Assembly: GCF_000485595.1 (NCBI RefSeq)
Contig: NW_014577162.1
Span: forward strand, 566,732 to 593,181
Direction of reading: 5' to 3'
DNA length: 26,450 nt
Source: Priapulus caudatus
Taxonomy: Eukaryota; Priapulida; Priapulimorpha; Priapulimorphida; Priapulidae
A program made the position numbers and the translations under genes. Of the stretch, positions 21,201 to 26,450 are shown piece by piece (within the stretch, counting starts at the first letter, position 1; each line of letters opens with the position of its first letter). The notes below the pieces were generated by a model. The model worked only from the letters and a program-made list of their open reading frames with translations. It searched no databases and was not told where the DNA came from.

Positions 21201-23410
21201 AACAGTTTACAGCTGTTTTGAACACACTGTTGCTGCGCACGTTTGATTGCATAGAGATGATGATGTCAGAGCATGCATTAATTAGTATTTGGTGAATGGA
21301 TGATTGAAACAGATCAGTTATTTCTTCAAGTTACTTATAACAACATGACTTTTTATAAAGTTTGTTGATGGTAATCGGCCTGAGATAAGTCACAGTGGGT
21401 ACTAACAGTAGCAATTGTACATACCTTAGTCAATTCTAAACACAGTTCAATCATCGTAATATGTAGAAAATCGTGAATATCGTCGTTGTTAGTAATGCTG
21501 CAGTCCTGCAATAATTGATAATGTTTCAATACTGATTTCTCGGAACTCACAACTCCAATTCCAAAAATGTTGTTTTCGTTTTAATGCTAACACATTAATG
21601 GAGTAAAGAGTCTCTGGATTTCTTAAGAAAGATTTTATTTTAGAAGTTTTGGCTCTTTATTTACGTTATTGTTGTGTCATAAAAAAATATTACAGATTTT
21701 TGTGCATATTATTTCCTAAAATAAAACATTAAAAAAAATTCCAGGGACCCTTTATATTTACTAGTGCATACTATGAACAACGTATGGCTAAATGATTAGG
21801 CTCCAACCCTTCGCTGTTTCTGAGAAATGTGGAAAAAAAAACATTTTTTCATATAAATTTACAATATATGCTGTCGCGTAATTAGTGAACTGATGAAGTT
21901 TCTGTGATAAATTTCACGGAGAGCGTAGAGAGACACTCTTTTATTAAATAGATATGTGTGTGATTGGATTTGATGAGCAGTTATGTTGTAATGCCCTTTA
22001 CAGTGGTACCTGTCCATAACCCTGACTGTAGCCTTAAAGGGACAGTATAGCCTCTAGGATTTTACTGCATACAACTGTACTTACTGTATAACAAATCGTC
22101 TATACCCACACGTATTTGTTACCAGATTCCTAATTTAATTGTTATAATTAATTACACATCAATGCTACGAAATTTGAACGGCACCATGACACCCGCGACC
22201 GTGCTGCCACCCCGAAAAATTTGCGTATTTGACAATTTATTTTGCACGTTACAGACCGAGGGCTAATCACAAAAGTGCAATTATATTTATACCTAAATGC
22301 TATTTAACCGAACGATATTCATTTTAGGGCAAATTTATCCATATTATAACTGAAACTATATGTCGTTTATAAGATATTACAATCCTTTTGCTTTTAAATG
22401 AATAAATAAGAAACACCCTCGGTCTGTAGCCCCTGGCTGGAAAGTGGTTTTGCGCAACTTATCAGATCGTGTGCTTTGAGTGGCGCCACCGTCGTTGTAA
22501 TCAAACTCTAGTCGTTAGTTTTAAAACATTTTTTTTAAATATTTCTAATGGTGATTGAACCATGAAACTTTTTATGTAGCGTAATTATAACCTAAATTAG
22601 CTGAAAATAACCCTAGAACCTAGAGTAAACTCTCCCTTTAATTAATATGAATATATGCCTAAGAATTTGAAATGCTTGTATGCACATCGAAGATTCAACA
22701 ATGCACTGGAAACTTAATTGCCTGAAAATTGCAAACAGCAGGTGTTTGATCGTTTAGCATTTAGCCATTTAGCCTTGCGCCACCTCGCATTTTAAACAAT
22801 GCACTGAACACATAATTGATATTAATATACGCCTGAAAATTGGAAATAGCATGTGTATTCGTCCTTGGTGCACCTCGCATTTTCAACAATGCACTAAACA
22901 CTAAATTGATATTAATATATGCCTGAAAATTGCAAATACTATACGCTGTATATTTCACAGTGGTTTAATTTTCGTGAATTTCACTAAACCCTCCCCCCGA
23001 ATAATACTGAATAATTCATAATTCACCAACCGCGAAATTAATATAACCACTTGCGAAATTGTCAATCAAGTCTGAATTCGCGAAAATATCTGTACGCGAA
23101 AAATATGGCGTATACAGTAGCATGTGTATTCATCCTTGATGCACATCGCGCATTCGCCAATGCACCGGACACGTAATCCAATATTAATATATGCCTGAAA
23201 ATCGGAAACACTGCGTGTATCATGTATGTATGTGACAGTGTGTTCTTGACACACGTCGCGCTTTTTTTTTCGTCCGCAGACAAGAATCCGCTGATGAGTG
23301 ACTTCCTCGCACAGATCAAGTCGAACGCCGAGCTGTCGACAATGTTTGACAGCATCCAGAAAGACGTGTGCGCCGTTGCCTCGGAAACGTCGCTCATGGA
23401 CCTCAGCTAG
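6080..23410 (+). CDS. CAND1: CAND1 orthologue, whole locus (split, exons out of order)
   Basis: CAND1 is an all-HEAT-repeat protein that wraps around unneddylated cullin-RBX1 and lets SCF-type ligases exchange substrate receptors in cytosol and nucleus (family knowledge). The translated exons match animal CAND1 nearly end to end. Landmarks are the [17 protein letters not shown] start region, [19 protein letters not shown], a long Asp/Glu loop followed by [88 protein letters not shown] and a C-terminal KQDELKRSA...PLMSDF. Exon phases agree across every junction I could test. In restored order the exons run 6080-7074, then 2197-5480 (duplicated in damaged form at 9376-12568), 18061-18647, 14162-17691 and 19031-23410. 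Absent are the first short exon, about 70 codons before GQIICN and about 190 codons before KELIRE. CAND2 is a vertebrate paralogue, so CAND1 is the natural name in an invertebrate. Identity is very secure; the order in this window is not. Confidence 0.95.
6250..6660. other. Intron between exons 2 and 3
   Basis: AT-rich, 411 bases, good donor and acceptor. Nothing else recognisable. Confidence 0.9.
6661..6773 (+). CDS. CAND1: CAND1 exon 3 ([11 protein letters not shown]...ISSI)
   Basis: Preceded by a good acceptor (cttattttag) and followed by g|gtaagaa. With two bases from the previous exon it reads [20 protein letters not shown] and continues to [11 protein letters not shown] plus one base, phase 1. 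It is near-identical to the vertebrate protein over its whole length and has no frameshift. Confidence 0.95.
6974..7074 (+). CDS. CAND1: CAND1 exon 4 ([10 protein letters not shown]...ITGAIAK)
   Basis: Acceptor atttttag. With the carried base it translates [20 protein letters not shown], then [14 protein letters not shown]. The donor AAG|GTCTGA is weak beyond the GT. It ends in phase 0, which is what the QDDVSV exon needs. That exon appears about 2.3 kb downstream (damaged copy B) and also about 4.8 kb UPSTREAM (clean copy A). Confidence 0.92.
7290..9370. repeat. CpG-rich ~32-bp minisatellite, copy B
   Basis: The same array as 197-2190, with the same order of unit variants (for example a C-rich run with poly-G near 8499-8506, and ctcgtggcg units just before the exon). 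It has independent single-base indels. The left flank (7099-7270) is clean sequence continuous with exon 4. Confidence 0.9.
9376..12568 (+). pseudogene. CAND1: CAND1 exons 5-10, copy B (frameshifted; probably uncorrected read sequence)
   Basis: All six copy A exons recur in the same order at about 9376-9545, 9949-10082, 10773-10937, 11465-11573, 12069-12229 and 12450-12568, separated by the same introns. Nearly every exon has single-base insertions or deletions, for example a lost T in the first codon of the acidic exon (atatcacc for attatcacc). Exon 5 also loses its donor (ccagtaac for aggtaagc). Indel density looks alike in exons and introns, and indels outnumber substitutions. That is unlike a neutrally decaying gene duplicate but typical of raw long-read sequence. 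Copy B sits where the gene needs it, after exon 4, so it is probably the true position with poor base quality. A real tandem pseudogene is the alternative. Confidence 0.8.
12569..12810. repeat. TGCG/TGAG microsatellite, intron 10
   Basis: Imperfect array of tgcgtgcg and tgagtgcg units starting at the exon 10 donor of copy B. The complementary strand gives His/Thr/Ala-rich spurious open frames. Confidence 0.93.
12811..12979. other. Intron 10 unique part, left edge of gap
   Basis: From about 12878 this matches 17951-18049 (shared agccgttatttcg and tgtag...agtctat blocks), with extra single-base indels here. At 18049 the sequence runs on into the acceptor of exon 11. It stops here at the first N. 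Confidence 0.85.
12980..13615. other. Assembly gap, 636 N
   Basis: A run of undetermined bases. By gene order it should contain exons 11 and 12 and the missing ~70 codons before GQIICN; exons 11-12 appear at 18061-18647 instead. Confidence 0.99.
13753..14161. repeat. 81-bp array repeating the GQIICN exon acceptor and first codons
   Basis: Five degenerate units precede the true exon. Acceptor AGs fall at about 13753, 13833, 13914, 13995 and 14079, with the real one at 14160; spacing is 80, 81, 81, 84, 81. Each unit has (g)ttacrtttag, then a version of gga cag atc atc tgt aac. Most then have ccc|gtgtaa, a donor-like site about 21 bases after the AG. The rest of the unit reads roughly cgttt-cgctcgctgtgcgta. 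Confidence 0.92.
14162..14327 (+). CDS. CAND1: CAND1 exon (GQIICNLGD...IDLRPIL)
   Basis: Acceptor ggttacatttag and donor ctg|gtgagc. The first base completes the previous codon; then [40 protein letters not shown] and [15 protein letters not shown]. Its acceptor and first six codons are repeated in tandem five more times upstream, with an 81-base period. This copy is the true exon because only it continues into conserved protein. Confidence 0.94.
14328..14828. other. Intron, left part, between the GQIICN and GEAVPIL exons
   Basis: Unique sequence with a poly-G run near 14618-14628. No gene or element recognised. Confidence 0.8.
14829..15189. repeat. ~76-bp array repeating the GEAVPIL exon acceptor and 5' codons
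   Basis: Units begin at AGs near 14830, 14886, 14961, 15039 and 15113, with the true acceptor at 15189. The unit at 14962 reads [13 protein letters not shown], recognisably [14 protein letters not shown]. The unit at 15114 reads [20 protein letters not shown], the exon with 8 codons removed in frame. Each ends gacgttctcttgtttgcag or similar, joining exon-internal sequence (LDVL) to a pyrimidine tract. Confidence 0.9.
15190..15375 (+). CDS. CAND1: CAND1 exon ([14 protein letters not shown]...DLHISQ)
   Basis: Acceptor ttgtttttgtag and donor cag|gtgaag. Exactly 62 codons, phase 0 at both ends: [63 protein letters not shown] near-complete duplicate of its first third, with an in-frame 24-base deletion, lies just upstream at 15114-15189, and more decayed copies precede that. 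Confidence 0.94.
15376..15755. other. Intron after the GEAVPIL exon
   Basis: GC-rich at the 5' end, then AT-rich. No repeats or genes recognised. Confidence 0.85.
15756..15870 (+). CDS. CAND1: CAND1 exon ([15 protein letters not shown]...RSPLLQ)
   Basis: Acceptor ggtcattgcag; the donor G|GTTCGT is weak. It translates [20 protein letters not shown], then [18 protein letters not shown], ending in phase 1. The RSPLLQG motif continues correctly (GGAL) in the next exon, which supports the weak donor. Confidence 0.92.
15897..16045. repeat. GA-rich simple repeat in intron 15871-16089
   Basis: Purine-rich (GA)n-like sequence filling most of a short intron. It gives Arg/Glu-rich and Ser/Leu-rich spurious frames. 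Confidence 0.9.
16090..16250 (+). CDS. CAND1: CAND1 exon ([11 protein letters not shown]...FAVHKQ), GC donor
   Basis: Acceptor gattattgcag. It reads [40 protein letters not shown] and [13 protein letters not shown]. It must end at CAG|GCAAGC, a non-canonical GC donor, because HKQ is conserved and the next exon resumes in phase 0 with the conserved SIAKCVA. A GT donor 12 bases upstream would delete VHKQ. Confidence 0.92.
16251..16649. other. GC-AG intron
   Basis: Starts GCAAGC after CAG and ends cgtttcag. The remainder is AT-rich with no recognised element. Confidence 0.85.
16650..16745 (+). CDS. CAND1: CAND1 exon ([12 protein letters not shown]...QFVNDVK)
   Basis: Acceptor ctcgtttcag and donor aag|gtacag. 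32 codons in phase 0: [32 protein letters not shown]. It aligns with the CAND1 segment between the HKQ and STDS motifs and has no anomalies. Confidence 0.93.
16746..17271. other. Intron, nothing recognised
   Basis: 526 bases of unique sequence between the FVNDVK and SSKSTDS exons. No gene or clear repeat seen. Confidence 0.8.
17272..17339 (+). CDS. CAND1: CAND1 exon ([14 protein letters not shown]...GKH)
   Basis: Acceptor tgtatcttacag and donor ga|gtgagt. Short exon of 68 bases: [22 protein letters not shown] plus two bases (phase 2). STDS-RL and LALGEIG match CAND1. Confidence 0.92.
17597..17691 (+). CDS. CAND1: CAND1 exon ([14 protein letters not shown]...SAASYAL)
   Basis: Acceptor tttcatcacag and donor g|gtatgg. 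It reads [32 protein letters not shown] plus one base. In CAND1 this is followed by a further ~190 residues of HEAT repeats before KELIRE; none of these are encoded between here and 19031. The next coding sequence is instead the misplaced exon 11. Confidence 0.92.
17692..18060. other. Intron containing an apparent misjoin
   Basis: The left part follows the SAASYALG exon. From about 17951 it is the intron normally in front of exon 11, shared with 12878-12979. Two short related stretches (gtgacagtctgatatg, near 17839 and 17894) repeat. The join probably lies between about 17900 and 17950. Confidence 0.65.
18061..18246 (+). CDS. CAND1: CAND1 exon 11 ([13 protein letters not shown]...IIFCL), misplaced
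   Basis: Acceptor gtttgctttgcag and donor gg|gtacga. With the two bases left by exon 10 it reads [20 protein letters not shown], then [20 protein letters not shown] and [20 protein letters not shown]. By homology it directly follows DAMEQGD, yet it lies after the ...SAASYALG exon. Its upstream intron (17951-18049) is the same sequence as 12878-12979 at the left edge of the N gap, so the exon probably belongs in the gap. Confidence 0.93.
18247..18535. repeat. Two diverged copies of a ~140-bp module in intron 11
   Basis: Module 1 (about 18255-18365) and module 2 (about 18408-18515) share gagc-a-tgtggc-ccatctgt, taaac-aaa-tttcca-a, a ctacgtggct/ctacatcgtagct block and taataaa. They look like a decayed tandem duplication or two insertions of one short element. 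No coding sequence. Confidence 0.6.
18536..18647 (+). CDS. CAND1: CAND1 exon 12 ([13 protein letters not shown]...HINILVP), misplaced
   Basis: Acceptor cattctccag and donor ccg|gtgagttg. It translates [20 protein letters not shown], then [17 protein letters not shown], phase 0. It follows exon 11 with correct phase. The next part of the protein (about 70 residues up to GQIICN) is not found anywhere in the window. Like exon 11, it belongs before 14162. Confidence 0.92.
18695..18985. repeat. Trinucleotide-rich tracts
   Basis: Runs of tag/tgg/tgt triplets (18700-18780), aag and cag triplets (18796-18822) and ATT triplets (18950-18985) in the stretch between exon 12 and the KELIRE exon. The misjoin back to the C-terminal part could lie in any of them. 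Confidence 0.85.
19031..19102 (+). CDS. CAND1: CAND1 exon ([14 protein letters not shown]...LDIRK)
   Basis: Acceptor atttttatag and donor aag|gtagga. 24 codons: [24 protein letters not shown]. This is one of the most conserved stretches of the C-terminal HEAT region, which occupies the adaptor-binding end of the cullin (family knowledge). Phase 0 on both sides. Confidence 0.94.
19103..19795. other. Intron holding the MITE at 19246-19425
   Basis: AT-rich intron with (TA)n tracts on both sides of the element. The remainder, 19440-19795, is unique with nothing recognised. Confidence 0.85.
19246..19425. mobile_element. pogo/Tigger-like MITE, 180 bp
   Basis: Begins CAGTGGAACCCCCCGGATTT and ends GGGCTACACTG, whose complement is CAGTGTAGCCC. 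The termini are imperfect inverted repeats flanked by TA on both sides inside an AT microsatellite. The inner text (cgatttaacgtgaa, gcgttataac) is typical of Tigger-like non-autonomous elements. No transposase. Confidence 0.75.
19796..19967 (+). CDS. CAND1: CAND1 exon ([13 protein letters not shown]...PSVTLQ)
   Basis: Acceptor gttcacacag and donor a|gtgagtac. It reads [40 protein letters not shown] and [17 protein letters not shown], phase 1. The open frame extends upstream to an ATG at 19745, but those residues have no counterpart in CAND1 and are intron. Confidence 0.95.
20193..20420. mobile_element. MITE with ~40-bp inverted ends
   Basis: The left end reads gtctacactaccgactttat then gttggcgaattag. 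The reverse complement of the right end reads ctctacacaaccaacttcat then gttgtcaaattgg. The match over about 40 bases marks a foldback element of about 228 bp. Target duplication is unclear, so the superfamily is not assigned. Confidence 0.65.
20618..20764 (+). CDS. CAND1: CAND1 exon ([12 protein letters not shown]...LLGIPDA)
   Basis: Acceptor gaatgctttcag and donor g|gtgggt. It reads [49 protein letters not shown]. This is the penultimate coding exon, phase 1 to 1, and is well conserved. Confidence 0.94.
20939..22037. mobile_element. TTAA-type non-autonomous element 1 (piggyBac-like)
   Basis: The left terminus is TTAAGGATACATTCAGGGTT. The complement of the right terminus is TTAAGGCTACAGTCAGGGTT. 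Length is about 1.1 kb with TTAA at both ends and no transposase frame, so it would need a transposase in trans. TTAA targets are typical of piggyBac-type transposons (family knowledge). Confidence 0.72.
22034..22641. mobile_element. TTAA-type non-autonomous element 2, abutting element 1
   Basis: The left terminus is TTAAAGGGACAGTATAGCCT. The complement of the right terminus is TTAAAGGGAGAGTTTACTCT, followed by aggttc against aggatt. About 608 bp, sharing the TTAA at 22034-22037 with element 1. Internal inverted blocks (acagaccgagggct near 22251 and ccctcggtctgt near 22416) suggest a foldback interior. Confidence 0.72.
22939..23117. mobile_element. TA-flanked MITE inside a tandem-repeat unit
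   Basis: The left end is CTATACGCTGTATATTTC. The complement of the right end is CTGTATACGCCATATTTTTC. TA precedes (22937-22938) and follows (23118-23119). Removing it rejoins a normal repeat unit (gcaaaTA + gcatgtg, as in ggaaatagcatgtg at 22840-22853). Confidence 0.75.
23280..23410 (+). CDS. CAND1: CAND1 last coding exon and stop
   Basis: Acceptor tttttttttcgtccgcag; the coding part ends with TAG at 23408-23410. It reads [48 protein letters not shown] and SIQKD are CAND1 hallmarks; the last few residues diverge, as is usual. It lies 2.5 kb after the previous exon because the intron has taken up several transposon-like insertions. Confidence 0.95.
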
Positions 23411-24697
23411 GTGGCGCCACCTCCATGAGCGCGTTGGGAGTGTCAGTGGTGTGCGACAACGAGCGGCCCAGTGGTTACGCTCAACGTCGCCGTGCCTGCC
23501 GGTGAGTCAGCAGCCGGGACGAGGCGGAGATGCGGTGGTGCCACCTACGACAATTCGTTCGCTGGGGCGACGGTTGTCGGGCAGTGTGGGTGACTAACTG
23601 GTGTCCCGAATCTATGTATGCTTAGGCTCATGCTCGCGTGGATTGTGTGGATAACCACGCGCCACGAAATTCTTGTGGCTTTTTGTTGAGTTGATAAGTT
23701 GATAACCATGTTTTATGTATGAATTTATGTATGTATGTGTGTGTGTGTATATATGTGTATATCTATATATCTATATATATATATATATACATGCATACAT
23801 TCACATAACCTATATATATACATATATATATATATAACATAACCTTCCTTAGGGTCATTATGAAATATGCTTGGTTTTCCAGTGATGTCCTATAGCCGAT
23901 AGAGACCTTTGTTGTATGCAGCATTCTTTAATTTGCAGTTATAGAACTGGACTGTTGCTGTATAAAAACAAGGGTTGTGATGCAAAGTTTTGCTGTGAAC
24001 AGTGAATATAACTCCCTGTTGCCTTTTCCTTCGTAGGTGTGGGAATATATTCTATCCATTTCTCTTTGCTGGAAGCTGTATAATGTTTGTAGTATTTGCT
24101 TTACTACACATAGTTATGAATTTCATCTCTCCAATGTACATAAATTCAATAACTTTATATTTAAGGAAACTGAAATCCACTGTGTACTTGTGTAGTCGTA
24201 TAACTACTGGCGATCTTATTCTGTTGGGTTACAGAAATCTAGTACTGGTGTTGATAGAATAATCCACGTTTAAAACACATTTTCCAAAACCATGCGTAAT
24301 TTAGAAAAAAAAGCGTTTTAATCAACATCCCATATATTGTCGAATAAGAACTTCGGACATACATACTTCGTAAAACGACAAGCTGTAACGTTATATATAC
24401 GTATAGAAATAGATAAGGATAAGAAGAGTACGGAATAGAGTTCATGGGGTGCACAGTGACTACTAGAGTAGCAGAAATCTATGCTTTGATCGAGACGCAC
24501 CGATCGCATCCGTAATTTTCTATTGATGAGTTTGAGTGAGAACATGCCGGCAGGGCTATGCGCCTGCTGTGTGTGCTGCCCTCCTCTGATTGCGTGGGCG
24601 GTTGTCATGTTGGCTCCGTGAACGTCTGTCGTCTACTGACGGGAGCTGATGACCGTATGTCCAGTATCGATGTCATTTCAAACGCTTTGGTAATAAA
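23411..24697 (+). other. CAND1 3' UTR, extent uncertain
   Basis: Begins right after the TAG stop. It contains a (TA)n/(TG)n tract at about 23735-23840. The first AATAAA I find is at 24692-24697, a possible polyadenylation signal. Small open frames within have no recognisable protein. Confidence 0.3.
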
Positions 24698-25930
24698 ACA
24701 TGCAATATTTTTGCTGGTTACATTGCTGTTTTTGTCGTTTGTGAATAGTGCATACGCGTTCGCGCTCATGCGCACGCACCCCCTCCCTACCACCACCAGC
24801 ACCCTGCGACACCCATGAGTACGAGGCCCTTGCTAGCTTATTGGTTATTGGTAGTTTATTAATATTATGAGGAGTGGATAGTAATAGACAATCTATTATT
24901 GTTCACTCCCGATATTATATAATGTAATATAACTTGGTTGGTTAAACGGTTGTTTATTAATTATATAATACCTGCAGGTATTAATATGTTCACAGTGCAT
25001 TGTATGCGGTTGTTCACGAATGGCATGTACATAGTGAGTGCGATGTAAGAAAAAACCTCCAATCACCTTCAATGACTCATATTGCTGTTTTTATTTTATG
25101 CTATAAGTTATTTATGCTATATTATAATATATATATATTATATTTTTACTTATGCTATATTATAATCAACCAGTGTAACGCCGTTTTGCTTAGCGCTGTA
25201 TTTTTTTAGGATTCTTACATAGGCTATGCAATACTAGTACGTGGTATAACGTTGTATATAGTGCTGACGGTGTTTCACCTGGTAGCTGGCATGCACCTCT
25301 TGCTGAGAATGCGAATTTATGCGTTTCAGTGAAATTACTGCTTTAAGTCACTGCTGCAACGTTGATGGTGGTGCTGAGAAGGCTGAACCCGTAGTATCTG
25401 GCTTGTTTTGTGGCTAGACTTACAATAATTATCCCGAGCCGTATACAAGAGAGAATTAGAAGAAGGAAGAAAGTTGCGTTTGGAAGAGGGGTGGCCGTTA
25501 TGACACATAAAAGCAATAGAAAAAGAAATGAAAGTGAGGAAACAGGCCTCTCCCTCCCTACTGCCTCTCCTCTTCCTCTCTCTCTCTCTATCCCTCTACC
25601 ACCCTCCCTCCCTCCCTCCCTCTTCTTCCCACCCATTCTTTTCCTCTCCCTTTCTCTATGTCTGTTTTTTTCTCTCTTCCTCACCCAAGCTCGCTCTCCA
25701 TTCGCTATCCCCCTCTTTCCCCTCCTTTACTCCCTTTCTTTGGGGAAATACTACATTTATTACTAAGTAAGATCATTTACCAATTCATCATTACTAGCAA
25801 CACATTAATAAGTAAACGTGAAATTTCATAATTATTAAATCACAATTATTATTATTTACTTAATTTCTTAATTAATATTACATTAATAAGTAAACGTAAT
25901 AAAGGAATAAACGTAATTTCTGATAGCAAC
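24698..25930. other. Downstream AT-rich sequence, no gene seen
   Basis: AT-rich with a CT-rich tract at about 25545-25745 and a repeated acattaataagtaaacgt near 25801 and 25882. I find no splice-consistent or family-recognisable coding sequence on either strand. Confidence 0.7.
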
Positions 25931-25939
25931 CGCTAATTC

Positions 25940-26290
25940 CCGCCAGTGTGAACGCGCCTAACAAGTGCTTGCTGCCACATCGGGCGCAAATCTCATCAAG
26001 TGTACACGCAACCGATTACTCGCACAATGGAGATGCCAAACCAGCGCCTGGACTCGTTATAAGTGCGCTGATGGTGTGCTGTATCATATGAGAGGATGTG
26101 TCGGAGCCAATGCAAATCTCGGTTTTTGCATCGCGATCGAAATCTCGAGATTTTTACAAGTGTGAACGCAAAAATCTCACTACGTATCGCGATCAGCATC
26201 GCGCTGCAAATCGCACTTTAGACTGCGATATTTGGGAATTAGCGCGATTAATTGCACCGCGGCGTGTGTGTGAACGCTCGCGCAAATAAT
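25940..26290. repeat. Possible MITE-like sequence
   Basis: Contains three gtgtgaacgc motifs (about 25947, 26160 and 26268), a palindromic aaatctcgagattt near 26139 and alternating cgcgat blocks. The composition differs from the AT-rich flanks. Ends and target duplication are not clear. Confidence 0.35.
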
Positions 26291-26390
26291 CCCGGTATTT
26301 TCTATCCCATCATACGATGTGTTTACGTAAATACGTGCAGACGTAGAGTAGCGTACGTTAACGTAACAGAGCTAGAGTAGCATACGTTAT

Positions 26391-26450
26391 GGCCCTGTCA
26401 CACATTGACGATTTAGCCAGCGTATGCCGGACGTATCAAAAATTTGGTGA
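26391..26450. mobile_element. Left end of a probable MITE, cut by the window edge
   Basis: The sequence ggccctgtcacacattgacg, followed by a gccagcgtatgccggacgta block, resembles termini of short inverted-repeat transposons in invertebrate genomes. The other end lies outside the window. Just before it, agagtagcrtacgtta occurs twice (26345 and 26373). Confidence 0.35.

Larger units (their letters stand above)
20800..23220. repeat. ~88-bp tandem repeat, six units, split by insertions
   Basis: Units share cgcat-ttcaacaatgcac, then acacttaattgatattaata and tatgcctgaaaattg-aaat. They lie near 20815, 20910, 22680, 22780, 22870 and 23140. Unit 2 is interrupted at its TTAA by 1.7 kb of transposon sequence and unit 5 by a 180-bp element at TA. 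The array fills much of the last intron. Confidence 0.82.

Noticed and set aside
24002-24262. 86-codon hydrophobic open frame
   Set aside because: Lies in the probable 3' UTR, has no splice or family support, and AT-rich sequence gives such hydrophobic frames by chance.
25343-25684. Arg/Lys/Glu-rich minus-strand frame
   Set aside because: Product of the CT-rich simple repeat at 25545-25745.

Overview
The window is eukaryotic genomic DNA carrying one recognisable gene: the animal orthologue of CAND1 (cullin-associated NEDD8-dissociated protein 1, a HEAT-repeat exchange factor for cullin-RING ubiquitin ligases). All coding exons are on the + strand. They have GT-AG (once GC-AG) splice sites with consistent phases and translate to a protein very close to vertebrate CAND1. 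The short exons, AT-rich introns, many MITE-like elements and single CAND-type gene suggest an invertebrate animal. I cannot name the species.

Layout: (1) 1-5480, 'copy A': an intron with a CpG-rich ~32-bp minisatellite, then six clean exons (QDDVSV... to ...DAMEQGD). (2) 5481-7074: intron, then three exons that belong UPSTREAM of copy A (MTSSDKDF... to ...ITGAIAK). (3) 7075-12568, 'copy B': the same intron, minisatellite and six exons as copy A, but full of single-base indels. (4) 12569-13615: a TGCG/TGAG microsatellite, a short unique stretch and a 636-base N gap. (5) 13616-17691: seven exons of the central/C-terminal half (GQIICN... to ...SAASYALG). (6) about 17950-18647: two exons (PIGLLQGQ..., NSSSNMKID...) that belong BEFORE part 5. 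The sequence leading into them is nearly the same as the 100 bases before the N gap, so this piece appears to be the missing gap content, misplaced. (7) 19031-23410: the last four exons and stop codon. (8) 23411-26450: 3' UTR and intergenic DNA with no gene I can support.

The linear order is therefore not a working gene order. Restored, it reads 6080-7074, then copy A or B, then 18061-18647, a missing stretch (~70 codons), 14162-17691, a missing stretch (~190 codons), then 19031-23410. The first short coding exon is also absent. About 975 of roughly 1,230 codons are present. Base-level patterns favour an assembly artefact (misplaced contigs plus uncorrected long-read fill) over biological rearrangement.

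The most interesting biology is that three introns of this gene carry tandem duplications of an exon EDGE with its splice site: an 81-bp array repeating the acceptor and first six codons of the GQIICN exon; a ~76-bp array repeating the acceptor and 5' part of the GEAVPIL exon; and a 198-bp duplication of the 3' end and donor of the PKEIST exon. The introns also hold several non-autonomous DNA transposons, including two TTAA-type elements abutting at one shared TTAA, inserted inside a unit of a local tandem repeat. I see no prokaryotic, viral, CRISPR or toxin system.
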